Assembly: GCA_030831125.1 (NCBI GenBank) | Contig: JAURLQ010000176.1 | Location: 1-49,365, forward strand | Origin: Gammaproteobacteria bacterium | GTDB lineage: Bacteria > Pseudomonadota > Gammaproteobacteria > Pseudomonadales > Pseudohongiellaceae | Length of the DNA: 49,365 nucleotides | Reading direction: 5' to 3' | In this document: in pieces, positions 18,873 through 27,497 of the stretch | Layout of the letters: the number at the start of each line of letters is the position of its first letter | Numbering within the stretch: position 1 is the stretch's first letter | The notes under the pieces: generated by a model | What the model was told of the DNA's origin: nothing | Seen by the model: the letters and a program-made list of their open reading frames with translations, nothing else | The model's database searches: none | Position numbers and translations under genes: made by a program

Positions 18873-20870
18873 ATGCGTCTCGGAATTGATACAGGCGGAA
18901 CCTTTACAGACTTTGTCCTGCTGGAAGGCGGCGAAGATGAACCTGTCCGGATGAGAACGCTCAAGGTACTCTCCACGCCGGATGCGGCCGAGCGCGCAAT
19001 TGCCAACGGCATACGCGAGCTTGGCTTGCTGGAGGCCATGCAGGCAGGCAAGCTCAGAATCATCCATGGCAGCACAGTGGCCACTAATGCTGCCCTTGAA
19101 GGCAAGGGTGTACTCACCGCCTATGTTACCAATCGCGGATTTGCTGATGTCCTGAGCATCGCCCGCCAGACAAGGCCGGCACTTTACCAGCTGCACCAGC
19201 CAGAAGTCCCTGTACCTGTCCCAGCCGAATACTGTCTGGAAACAGGTGGCCGGATCAGTGCCGGGGGAGCTTTGCTGGACCCCCTGACAGAGTCAGACCT
19301 GCAGTTGCTCGCGAAACAAATTGATGAGCTGAAACCCCGGGCTGTAGCCATCAACCTGCTTTTTTCCTTTGAAAATGATACCTGTGAAAAGCAGATCCAG
19401 ACTTTTCTGGAGGCTAACCTGGTTTGCAGACCCTTTATCAGTCGCTCCTCAACAGTGCTCAAAGAGTACCGGGAATATGAACGCGGAATAGCAACCTGGC
19501 TGAATGCCTCGCTGGGACCTCTGATGGACCGATACCTCAAACAGCTGCAGCAAGACACTGCACCCAGCCCACTGGCTGTCATGCAATCTTCGGGAGGCAC
19601 TATTGCTGCCTCCCAGGCGTCCGGACATGCCGTAAACCTGCTGCTTTCGGGGCCGGCTGGTGGTCTGGCCGCAATTGGCTGGCTTGCTGGCATAACCGGG
19701 GAGCAACGCCTGATGACTTTCGACATGGGCGGGACGTCTACTGATGTCGCGTTGTTTGATGGTAAAACCGGGCTCACCTCTGAAGGCAGCATAGGACCGT
19801 GGCCTGTCGCAGTGCCCATGGTCGACATGCACACTATTGGTGCAGGCGGGGGTTCTCTGGCCTGGATTGACGCCGGGGGCGTCTTGCAGGTGGGCCCCCA
19901 ATCAGCCGGCGCTCACCCCGGACCTGCCTGTTATGGGCAGGGTGGTAATCTGCCCACCGTGACCGATGCCAATCTGGTGCTTGGCAAACTGGGTCCCCAA
20001 CCCAGCCTGGGCGGCAAGGTTATGCTCAATCCGGCACTTTCCATCCAGTCATTACGAGAGATCAAAGATAAGTTAGGGCTTACTTACATTGAGGCAGCAG
20101 AAGGAATTATCCGTATCGCCAACGAACATATGGCTCAGGCGCTGAGGGTTATTTCTGTAGCACGGGGTTACGATCCAAGGGAATTCTGCCTGTGCTGTTT
20201 CGGAGGCGCCGGAGGTCTGCATGTGTGTGCGCTGGCAGATGAACTGGGCATGCGTCGCGCCCTGGTCCCCGTGCATGGCGGAGTGCTGTCAGCACTCGGG
20301 ATGCTGATGGCCACACCATCCAGACAGTATTCAAGTGCAGTGCATACCCTGCTCACAGCATCTGAAACAGCAGAGCTGGATGCGATGTTCAAGGAAATGT
20401 CGCAAGCCGGATATTCAGAATTGATTGCGGAAGGATGCCAGCCCGAGAGCCTGAGCAGCCTGTACAGCGCTGACCTGCGCTACGTGGGCCAGACGGCAAC
20501 GCTGAATATTGAATGGCAAAATGTGGATCAGGCCCGGGAAGATTTTGCCCTCCTGCATGAAGAACGTTACCACCACAGGCAACAGCTGCCAGTAGAACTG
20601 GTAAATCTGCGCGTTAGAGTGCAATCTGTAAGTCAGCAGACCGCTTTGCCGCTGTGGCCGGAACCTGAAAATACAGCCCCCCCGACACTGGCAACTGTAC
20701 ATGGCATTGGCAGCCAGGTGCCTGTTTATATTAGAGAAAATCTGGCCAGTTGCCAGCAGATTGCCGGACCGGCAATTGTCACAGAATCGAATGCAAGTAC
20801 ACTGATCGCGCAGGGCTGGCTTGCAGTAGTGGATGTCTACGGCAATCTCAGGCTCGAAAAATGCATCTGA
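18873..20870 (+). CDS. Hydantoinase/oxoprolinase A-family protein (HyuA-like)
   Basis: 665 residues from the ATG at 18873, which places MRLGIDTGGTFTDFVLLEGG at the start as in the family. The ASKHA-type ATP-binding motifs are the N-terminal DTGGTFTD and the second TFDMGGTSTDVALFDG. GAGGGSLAWIDAGGVLQVGP and PGPACYGQGG are also typical, and the length is normal. Family members act on N-substituted hydantoins, 5-oxoproline or acetone, nearly always with a B subunit. No HyuB gene is adjacent, so the enzyme is either a stand-alone variant or works with a distant partner. Substrate is unknown. Confidence 0.88.
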   Translation: MRLGIDTGGTFTDFVLLEGGEDEPVRMRTLKVLSTPDAAERAIANGIRELGLLEAMQAGKLRIIHGSTVATNAALEGKGVLTAYVTNRGFADVLSIARQTRPALYQLHQPEVPVPVPAEYCLETGGRISAGGALLDPLTESDLQLLAKQIDELKPRAVAINLLFSFENDTCEKQIQTFLEANLVCRPFISRSSTVLKEYREYERGIATWLNASLGPLMDRYLKQLQQDTAPSPLAVMQSSGGTIAASQASGHAVNLLLSGPAGGLAAIGWLAGITGEQRLMTFDMGGTSTDVALFDGKTGLTSEGSIGPWPVAVPMVDMHTIGAGGGSLAWIDAGGVLQVGPQSAGAHPGPACYGQGGNLPTVTDANLVLGKLGPQPSLGGKVMLNPALSIQSLREIKDKLGLTYIEAAEGIIRIANEHMAQALRVISVARGYDPREFCLCCFGGAGGLHVCALADELGMRRALVPVHGGVLSALGMLMATPSRQYSSAVHTLLTASETAELDAMFKEMSQAGYSELIAEGCQPESLSSLYSADLRYVGQTATLNIEWQNVDQAREDFALLHEERYHHRQQLPVELVNLRVRVQSVSQQTALPLWPEPENTAPPTLATVHGIGSQVPVYIRENLASCQQIAGPAIVTESNASTLIAQGWLAVVDVYGNLRLEKCI

Positions 20871-20877
20871 AGATAAT

Positions 20878-20914
20878 CCCCCGGCACACTGGCGCGTTCC
20901 AACAGTGCCGGGGG
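20878..20914 (+). terminator. GC-rich hairpin after the HyuA-like gene
   Basis: CCCCCGGCAC (20878-20887) and GTGCCGGGGG (20905-20914) form a strong 10-bp stem 8 bp after the stop codon. No U-tract follows, so it may stall polymerase or protect the 3' end rather than act as a classical terminator. Confidence 0.5.
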
Positions 20915-20983
20915 GCGAAATACCGATATTTGATCGGCGCAGTCTTAAGTGTCGGTTAAGCTCACCCAAGGTAAATAAAGAAA

Positions 20984-21094
20984 CAGGCCTTGAAAAATAA
21001 AGGCTCCGCTATATTAGGGGTCAGGTGTTGACCTCAAGGCCCTGAAATCAGACGATAGTTCGCCCGGTCTGTAAGGGATCAGCCAGACTGATCC
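20984..21094 (+). promoter_or_regulatory. Structured leader and possible promoter of the envelope operon
   Basis: The 306-bp gap before the operon holds nested inverted repeats: CAGGCCTTGA (20984-20993) with TCAAGGCCCTG (21034-21044), enclosing GGTCA-GGTGT-TGACC (21019-21033), then GGATCA (21076-21081) with TGATCC (21089-21094). A weak promoter-like pair, TTGAAA at 20990 and TATATT at 21010, overlaps the first structure with only 14 bp between the hexamers. About 80 bp remain between the last hairpin and the first start codon. Confidence 0.35.
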
Positions 21095-21176
21095 AATTGC
21101 AGCAATTTTAAGTATCTGGATACTGAACGACCTTGTGGTCGCACCGGACTGGCCGGCAATGCCCCGGGAGAAACGA

Positions 21177-22271
21177 ATGACTTACAGAAACAAAAGAACA
21201 GCTCTTGTGAAGCCATTGGCAGCTGCCATCATGGCTGTTTCCCTGCTGGCTGGATGTCAGTCTCCTTCTTCCTCGTCTTCGAGCTCCAGTCCCAGCTCGC
21301 CTTCCATGCCGAGTGCGTCTCCTTCTTCATCAAGCCCCGGCTCTCCATCCATGCCAGGTCGGCCAACGTCGTCCTCATCCGGATCACCCTCGAGCCCCGG
21401 CATGCCTGCGAGTACACCCGGCAGCACTGCATCGACATCTCCTCCCGGTGCTTCCATGCCGGGATCAACAAGTTCAGGCAGTCAAAGCAGTGAAGGTTCC
21501 AGCAGCGAAGAAGGCGGTATTGATGTGAACGTTTCCGTCAATGGCACACAGATTCCGAACGTGCTGGATACCCAGTCTCCAGGGCAACCAGGCACACCGG
21601 GTACAAATCCTGCAGGCAGCATGCCGGGGTCTACCGGACAGCAATCAGGCAGCACAGCCAACGGTACCGATGTTGCAGGGACAGGTTCAAGTAATGGTTC
21701 CAGTGGCACCCAACAGGGCAGCGCAGGCACTCAGGGACAATCGGGTACCGCAGGTGGCGAAATTGCCTATGGCACCGGTGATGATCCTTTCGCCACACTG
21801 GGAAGACCAGGTGGCGGTGGCATGACAGCTGCCCAACGCAAAGCCGTGCTGGATGCAAGACTCGAAGAAAGCTATGCGGAATTCGATGGCATGATCATCG
21901 GGGAACGTGAGCGCGCCCAGGCAGAAGCAAATGAAGCCGGTAGCGCAGTGATGGGTACCGGCGCCGGTGATGGAGGCGCTGATGGCGATGAAGGCGGCTT
22001 TGACCTGCCCGGCAGCGGATCCATTATCGTTGCCAGCGCGCCGGAAAGTTCAACCGGTGGTGGCTACATGCCCGATGGCACTGCATCAAGAGAAGGTGAC
22101 TTTTCCAATGCTGCCCAGCCCACATTCGATCCGCCCGCAGATATCCCGAGTGGCGATGATGACGATGTGGTTGCCAGACAGTTGCGCGAAGCGGCCATGC
22201 GTGAGCCGGATCCCGAGCTTCGTGAAAGACTCTGGGATGAATATCGAAATTACACGGGCATAGCCCAGTAG
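21177..22271 (+). CDS. Low-complexity Ser/Pro/Gly-rich lipoprotein, first gene of the envelope operon
   Basis: 364 residues from the ATG at 21177, which has GGGAG 6 bp upstream. The leader ends with the lipobox SLLAGC; Gln at +2 predicts outer-membrane sorting. Residues after the Cys are almost entirely Ser, Pro, Gly, Met and Thr for about 80 residues, with further Gly/Ser/Gln-rich tracts to about residue 230: probably disordered and perhaps cell-wall spanning. The C-terminus is different in character: charged and helical (ARQLREAAMREPDPELRERL), likely the functional or binding end. The Ser tract codons vary, so it is not a simple nucleotide repeat. No known family is recognised. Confidence 0.75.
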   Translation: MTYRNKRTALVKPLAAAIMAVSLLAGCQSPSSSSSSSSPSSPSMPSASPSSSSPGSPSMPGRPTSSSSGSPSSPGMPASTPGSTASTSPPGASMPGSTSSGSQSSEGSSSEEGGIDVNVSVNGTQIPNVLDTQSPGQPGTPGTNPAGSMPGSTGQQSGSTANGTDVAGTGSSNGSSGTQQGSAGTQGQSGTAGGEIAYGTGDDPFATLGRPGGGGMTAAQRKAVLDARLEESYAEFDGMIIGERERAQAEANEAGSAVMGTGAGDGGADGDEGGFDLPGSGSIIVASAPESSTGGGYMPDGTASREGDFSNAAQPTFDPPADIPSGDDDDVVARQLREAAMREPDPELRERLWDEYRNYTGIAQ

Positions 22272-22314
22272 TTGGTAATTGTTTCAATCAGGCGTTATGG
22301 ATACAGGTGCAAGA

Positions 22315-23538
22315 ATGATCAGTCAACACAACAAGGTATACAGACTAATGCTGTTGCTGTGTGCGTTTGCCGGTCTGGCTGCCTGCAGCACACAAACGGT
22401 CAAGACAACAACGCTTACGCCAGTCATGGTGGATGAAAGCTACATTCCAGAAAACCAGCTGCTGGATATTGCGGTAGCCGTGTTTGACCCCGGTCTGGAT
22501 GAAATGCCTTCCAATCGTGAAGAGCTTACCTTTTCGGACGTAAGACTTGCAGAAACACAGTACAGCGCATACCTGATGGCGCAGACATTACAGAGCACCG
22601 GCAACTGGGGTGTTGTTCGGGTAAACCCGAATGAGCTTTCCGCTTCTGATGTGGCCATGCGAGGCACCATCATCCAGAGTGACGGAGAAACCATGGTGAT
22701 CCGCGTCCATGTTTCGGACGCCACTGGCAAGGTGTGGATAGACAAGGAATACGAGGAAGTAGTCAGCAAATACAGTTATGACCCGCGTCTGCGTCGTCCT
22801 GAAGATGCATTCCAGAGTCTTTACAACCGTATAGCAAACGACATCCTGCAATACAGGGTCAGGAATCTCGACAGCGATGAACTGGTGAACATTCGCACTG
22901 TGGCACGTCTGCAGTTCGCCAAACGATTTGCACCACAGGTTTTCGATGAGTATCTGGAAACGAACGGACGCGGCATCATTGAGGTCAAGCGCCTGCCTGC
23001 ACAGAATGATCCGCTGCTGGCACGTATAGACACTATTCGTGAACGTGATTACCTCTATATAGATGCTCTTCAGGATTACTACGGCAATTTTGTGCGTCAG
23101 ATGGAAGGCCCCTATACACAGTTCCGTCGCCTCAGCTATGAAGAGGTGATGAAGTTCGACAAATTGCAGGCACAGGCCCGCCGCAACATGGTGCTGGGTC
23201 TGGCAGCAATTGTGGGAGGTCTTGCAGCAACCCAGAGCAACAATGCTGCTGTGGAATATGCTGCTTATGGCGGACTTTTCGGTGGCGGCTATCTGATCAA
23301 GGACGCATTCAACAAACGTGATGAAGCACAGATGCAGGTTGAGGCACTCGCCGAACTTGGCAATTCACTTGAAGCGGAAATTGCACCCCAGACCATTGAG
23401 CTTGACGAGCGGGTAATCACCCTCACCGGCAGCGTTGAAACCCAGTATGAACAATGGCGTGAAATCCTGGCAGATCTCTATGCTGCGGAAGTAGGTGAAG
23501 AAGCTGCACAACCCGCAAATGCCAACGCACCACAATGA
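22315..23538 (+). CDS. Conserved lipoprotein with a glycine-rich hydrophobic segment
   Basis: About 407 residues. The ATG at 22315 is preferred (AGGTG upstream); one at 22297 is also in frame. Lipobox AGLAAC, Ser at +2, so probably outer membrane. The N-terminal domain (LLDIAVAVFDPGLD, AYLMAQTLQSTGNWGVVRV, MRGTIIQSDGETMVIRVHV) has the feel of the periplasmic domains that combine several lipoprotein subunits, such as CsgG-like ones, but no specific match is claimed. A hydrophobic Gly/Ala-rich stretch (MVLGLAAIVGGLAATQSNN, then YGGLFGGGYLIKDAF) lies around residues 295-330 and could insert in or lie on a membrane. It starts 43 bp after gene 1 and precedes the TPR gene by 49 bp. Confidence 0.75.
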   Translation: MISQHNKVYRLMLLLCAFAGLAACSTQTVKTTTLTPVMVDESYIPENQLLDIAVAVFDPGLDEMPSNREELTFSDVRLAETQYSAYLMAQTLQSTGNWGVVRVNPNELSASDVAMRGTIIQSDGETMVIRVHVSDATGKVWIDKEYEEVVSKYSYDPRLRRPEDAFQSLYNRIANDILQYRVRNLDSDELVNIRTVARLQFAKRFAPQVFDEYLETNGRGIIEVKRLPAQNDPLLARIDTIRERDYLYIDALQDYYGNFVRQMEGPYTQFRRLSYEEVMKFDKLQAQARRNMVLGLAAIVGGLAATQSNNAAVEYAAYGGLFGGGYLIKDAFNKRDEAQMQVEALAELGNSLEAEIAPQTIELDERVITLTGSVETQYEQWREILADLYAAEVGEEAAQPANANAPQ

Positions 23539-23587
23539 ATGAATGCAGGAACCCATGTTGTCTGCAATCGGGCAAGCCAAGTGAATA

Positions 23588-25102
23588 ATGAACGACACCA
23601 CAAATCCTGAAACACCCCAACCAGCGCGTTCCGAGTCCCCGCTAATGGGGATGGGAGACGAGCTGCATTTCCACAAGACCAGCAGCAAGAACAACATGGT
23701 GCTTTGGGGCATTTTTGTAATGCTGCTTCTGCTTACTGCGGGTGTTTTTTTCCTGCTGCCCAAATTCGTGCAGGCTCCCGACCCCGAAACCATCCGGGTT
23801 GCCGTAGCGCCTCCAACAACAGCCAACAGTGCCGTGCAGGAAGAAGGCCTCTCTCCTTTTGAAGAAGCACAGCGTCTGCGGCAACGGGAAGCTGCCCAGA
23901 ATACACTGGCAGGCTTGCTGGAACTGCAGGAAGCTCTGGAAAAAAAGGAAGTTGCCCGCTGGGCTGAAGAAGATTTCAATGCAGGGATCGAATTGGCGCG
24001 CACTGGTGATGTAGCCTATCGGGAACAGCGCTTTATTGAGGCAGACAGTCTTTATCTGCAGGGCTTGCAAACCCTGCAGTCCATCATTGACCGGGAAGCC
24101 GAAACCTACGAAAACCTCATGCGCGATGGCGACACGGCGATGTCAGAAGGAGACGCCAGTGCTGCTGATACAGCCTACAGTCTGGCGCTGATGATCAATC
24201 CTGAAAGCGGTGATGCAGTAACAGGCATGGAACGTGCCCGCGTTCTGAATGATGTACTGCAACGACTCGAAGAAGGTCGCAACATGCAGGCTGCCAACCG
24301 TCTTGAAGAAGCCCGCGACCTCTACAGACAGGCCCGCGAGCTCGACCCGGCGCACCCTGCAGTACAGACTGCGCTGACCAATGTGGCAACAGCAATCAAT
24401 GAGCGTGATTTTGCTGCTGCAATGTCCAGAGGCTATGCCTCACTTCAGTCAGGCAACCCGGATGCTGCACGCACGGCTTTCGAGCAGGCTGGCGCACTCA
24501 AGCCCGGCTCTGCTGAAGTGGCTTCTGCCTTGCAGCAGGCAGAAGACCAGAAAACTTTTGCAGCATTGAGCATCCATCTTGAAGCTGCGCGCAATAGTGA
24601 AGCAACAGAAAACTGGCCTGCAGCAATGGCTGCCTGGAATGAAGCCCTCGCTGTCGACCCCAATCTTGTTTCTGCCTTGCAAGGCAAACTGCGCAGCGAA
24701 AGCCGCAACAATCTGGATGTCTTCCTGCAGACTACTGTTGAAAATCCTTTGCGACTAGCCGAGGAAGAACTCTGGAGCCAGACCAGCCAGGTGCTTGTTG
24801 ATGCCAGACGAATTCCTGATGCCGGTCCGCGTCTGCAAAACCAGATGGCGCAGGTACAACGCTTTCTGGAACTCGCCCGCGTTCCCGCCAATGTCCAGTT
24901 CCAGTCTGATGGCATTACAGAAGTTACCCTGTTGCGCGTAGGTTCGCTGGGCCTCTTCAATTCGCAGACCCTGAGTCTGACCCCGGGCAATTATGTAGCA
25001 GTAGGTGTACGTCCGGGATACCGGGATGTGCGCCAGGAATTTGTTGTAACCATAGATGGCCAGGCCCCGGTGGTTTCCGTAGCCTGCAGCGATCCTGTGT
25101 AG
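23588..25102 (+). CDS. Membrane-anchored periplasmic TPR protein
   Basis: 504 residues. A 36-residue cytoplasmic tail precedes one membrane helix (about 37-59, WGIFVMLLLLTAGVFFLLP). The periplasmic part is mostly helical with TPR-type units, for example ARTGDVAYREQRFIEADSLY, AADTAYSLALMINPESGDAV and AARTAFEQAGALKPGSAEVA. The last 80 residues turn beta-rich (VTLLRVGSLGLFNSQTLSL, GNYVAVGVRPGYRDVRQEF) and resemble a single PEGA-like domain, as in the next gene. It likely scaffolds other envelope components. The topology (short cytoplasmic tail, one helix, large periplasmic part) is shared with the PEGA/FGE-like protein 18 bp downstream. Confidence 0.78.
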   Translation: MNDTTNPETPQPARSESPLMGMGDELHFHKTSSKNNMVLWGIFVMLLLLTAGVFFLLPKFVQAPDPETIRVAVAPPTTANSAVQEEGLSPFEEAQRLRQREAAQNTLAGLLELQEALEKKEVARWAEEDFNAGIELARTGDVAYREQRFIEADSLYLQGLQTLQSIIDREAETYENLMRDGDTAMSEGDASAADTAYSLALMINPESGDAVTGMERARVLNDVLQRLEEGRNMQAANRLEEARDLYRQARELDPAHPAVQTALTNVATAINERDFAAAMSRGYASLQSGNPDAARTAFEQAGALKPGSAEVASALQQAEDQKTFAALSIHLEAARNSEATENWPAAMAAWNEALAVDPNLVSALQGKLRSESRNNLDVFLQTTVENPLRLAEEELWSQTSQVLVDARRIPDAGPRLQNQMAQVQRFLELARVPANVQFQSDGITEVTLLRVGSLGLFNSQTLSLTPGNYVAVGVRPGYRDVRQEFVVTIDGQAPVVSVACSDPV

Positions 25103-25120
25103 GCAGCTGCGGAGCCACTC

Positions 25121-27211
25121 ATGTCAGAAAACAGGCAATATCAGCCACCAGAACTGCCCGATGATGATGAAACCATTGTCCCGGTAGACTTTGTTCCGGT
25201 TGATGCCAATAGCAGGCGTTTTTCTCTCAGTCTCAGCCCTGCAAAAATTGCCGTAGGTGCAGCACTGTTGGTTTTTGCCGGTGCCGGATGGTTTGTGCTC
25301 ACGGCGAGATCTGTTTTTTTCGATGTCTCCCCGATAGGCAGCATGGTCACCGTAACCTCACCTTTCGCACTGCGTGTTGGTCCCCGCTTTCTTATCCGTG
25401 AAGGCGAGATCAGCATTCATGCAGAAGCACAGGGGTATTATGAATTTGATGGGCAGCTGCAGGTAAATGAAAACCAGGCACAGACCTTTGCAATAGATCT
25501 TATCCCGCTGCCGGGTTTTCTTGATCTCACGACAGGTGCTGTTACTGACGCCCGGGTAACCGTGGATGGCGAGTTGATCGGGACAAGCCCACTCTCAGCC
25601 ATTGAGCTTGCGGCAGGAGAACACACAGTTTCTGTCAGCAAGGATCGCTACGAAACGCTCAATACAACTGTCAACATAACAGGTCGCTCCACCTCACAGT
25701 CTCTCAACCTTGAGTTGCTGCCGGCCTGGGCAAATGTCGAATTCGAAAGCACACCACCAGGTGCAACCGTTACAATTGATGGTATTGATGCGGGTCTGAC
25801 CCCCCTGAGGACTGAGGTACTTGAAGGCGACCACGACGTCACTGTGAAACTGACTGCCCACAAGGCCTGGGCTGATCGCCTTGAAGTGACCGCCCGCCAG
25901 GATTTTGCAGTGCCTCCCATAACCCTTGAAGAAGCTGATGGTCTGGTCATGCTGCGCACCACGCCTGCGAATGCCAGTGTTACTGTAAACGGTGTCTATC
26001 AGGGGCAGACGCCGCTGGAATTGAGCCTGCCTCCGGGCGAGGTTCATCAGCTTGTGTTTTTCGTCAATGGCTACCAGGAAGCACGTCGGCAGGTCAGTAC
26101 CAGCGCTGATGAGGAAAGTACCGTCAGTATAAATCTTGATCCGATTACCAGCACAGTCCGAATCAATGCAACGCCTGCTGATGCCGAGCTTTACGTCAAT
26201 GACATCCTTCGTGGACGTGCAAGCCAGAGTATTGAGCTGCTGGCAGCAAGCCAGACCATAGAAGTACGCAAGGAAGGCTACGTACCCTATACGACCACCT
26301 TCATTTCCAGGCCCGGGCTTGAACAACAGCTGGACATCCGGCTGATGTCTCTCGAGGAACAGCGCATTGCGAGCATCAAACCTGAAATAACCACACTCAA
26401 CGGCCAGAGGCTGAAGTTGCTTTATCCAGGCGACTTCACCATGGGCGCCTCGCGCCGCGAAGCAGGACGCCAGGCCAATGAAGTCTTGCGCAATGTCAGT
26501 CTGACCAAACCTTTCTATCTGTCGCTCACTGAAGTCACCAATGAGGAGTTTGCTGCCTTCGACGGAGAACATTCTTCAGGCGTGGTTGAGGGCCGCACAC
26601 TCAGTAATGCCAACCAACCGGTAGTCCAGGTCACGTGGGAGCAGGCTGCGCTCTACTGCAACTGGTTGAGCGAACAGGAAGGCCTGCCGCCTTTCTATCA
26701 GACTGAAGGTGACACGATTACCGGATTCAACCCCCAAAGCACTGGTTATCGACTGCCCACAGAAGCCGAATGGGAATGGGCTGCCCGTGTTGAAGGCGAC
26801 CCTGCCAGCCTGTTGCGTTTTCCCTGGGGACTTGAACTTCCTCCTCCCGAAAATCATGGCAACTATGCAGACATTTCTGCAGCCAACTTCCTCGGGCGCG
26901 TTCTGGTCAATTACAACGATGGCTACATGGGTACTGCCCCTGTGGCGAGTTTTGCTACCAACAGCAACGGCTTTTACGACATGGGTGGCAACGTAGCCGA
27001 ATGGGTGCATGACTATTACGGTGCTGCAGGTTTACCGGGCAACAACGTCGAATTTGATCCGCTTGGTCCTGAAAGTGGCACTTATCATGTCATCAAGGGT
27101 TCCAGCTGGGCACACGGTACCATTACTGAACTGCGACTATCCTTCCGCGACTACAACAACACCGCGCGCGACGATGTCGGTTTCCGCATTGCGCGATATC
27201 TGGGAGAGTAG
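25121..27211 (+). CDS. Membrane-anchored PEGA-repeat protein with C-terminal FGE/SUMF1-like domain
   Basis: 696 residues. An acidic cytoplasmic tail of about 40 residues, one helix (about 42-61), then roughly five PEGA-type beta repeats recognisable by VTVDGELIGTSPLSAIELAAG, VTIDGIDAGLTPLRTEVLEG, VTVNGVYQGQTPLELSLPPG and similar spacing. From about residue 435 to the end is a formylglycine-generating-enzyme fold: FTMGASRREAGRQANEV, LTEVTNEEFAAF, YRLPTEAEWEWAAR, MGGNVAEWVHDYYG, DDVGFRIAR. The paired catalytic cysteines expected near the C-terminus of true FGE are absent (IKGSSWAHGTITELRLSF has none), so sulfatase activation is unlikely and a binding or structural role is more probable. PEGA domains are known on envelope and extracellular proteins. 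Confidence 0.88.
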   Translation: MSENRQYQPPELPDDDETIVPVDFVPVDANSRRFSLSLSPAKIAVGAALLVFAGAGWFVLTARSVFFDVSPIGSMVTVTSPFALRVGPRFLIREGEISIHAEAQGYYEFDGQLQVNENQAQTFAIDLIPLPGFLDLTTGAVTDARVTVDGELIGTSPLSAIELAAGEHTVSVSKDRYETLNTTVNITGRSTSQSLNLELLPAWANVEFESTPPGATVTIDGIDAGLTPLRTEVLEGDHDVTVKLTAHKAWADRLEVTARQDFAVPPITLEEADGLVMLRTTPANASVTVNGVYQGQTPLELSLPPGEVHQLVFFVNGYQEARRQVSTSADEESTVSINLDPITSTVRINATPADAELYVNDILRGRASQSIELLAASQTIEVRKEGYVPYTTTFISRPGLEQQLDIRLMSLEEQRIASIKPEITTLNGQRLKLLYPGDFTMGASRREAGRQANEVLRNVSLTKPFYLSLTEVTNEEFAAFDGEHSSGVVEGRTLSNANQPVVQVTWEQAALYCNWLSEQEGLPPFYQTEGDTITGFNPQSTGYRLPTEAEWEWAARVEGDPASLLRFPWGLELPPPENHGNYADISAANFLGRVLVNYNDGYMGTAPVASFATNSNGFYDMGGNVAEWVHDYYGAAGLPGNNVEFDPLGPESGTYHVIKGSSWAHGTITELRLSFRDYNNTARDDVGFRIARYLGE

Positions 27212-27212
27212 C

Positions 27213-27479
27213 ATGAAGTACATAAGCTCCCTGTCAGTGCTGATTTTGCTTGGCTTGTCCTGCCTGCCTCTGAACGCTGCCGAAGAAGAGCCGCTACTGC
27301 CGGCAGACCCGGATGACCCTATTATTGCCGAGGCGCGACAGGCCGCCGAAGAAGCCGGGAGCGAGGGCGAAACAGGCGGATCTGATGTAGAAGACAACCC
27401 TGCAGCCAGTGAAGACGCCTTTACGCCCACCATACAGATCTCCGAAGACCTGTCGGTGTCATTTCCAGTAGATATCTGA
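27213..27479 (+). CDS. Small acidic exported protein of the envelope operon
   Basis: 88 residues from the ATG at 27213, 1 bp after the preceding stop. A Sec leader (MKYISSLSVLILLGLSCLPLNA) is followed by a strongly acidic, Glu/Asp/Ala/Gly-rich mature part with almost no Lys or Arg, probably disordered. The C-terminus (FTPTIQISEDLSVSFPVDI) is less acidic and could be a short beta-forming peptide. A Cys lies inside the leader but without a proper lipobox. No family recognised. Its tight position between the PEGA/FGE-like and the channel genes implies a role in the same apparatus. Confidence 0.7.
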   Translation: MKYISSLSVLILLGLSCLPLNAAEEEPLLPADPDDPIIAEARQAAEEAGSEGETGGSDVEDNPAASEDAFTPTIQISEDLSVSFPVDI

Positions 27480-27497
27480 AGAGCGAATCATTCCATC

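Noticed and set aside
25694-26572. Long minus-strand open frame (292 codons) opposite the PEGA/FGE-like gene
   Set aside because: The plus-strand frame has a leader, recognisable domains and operon context. The antisense frame has no family features and is a by-product of codon bias.
25121-27211. True formylglycine-generating enzyme activating a sulfatase
   Set aside because: The catalytic cysteine pair is missing and no sulfatase gene occurs in the window.
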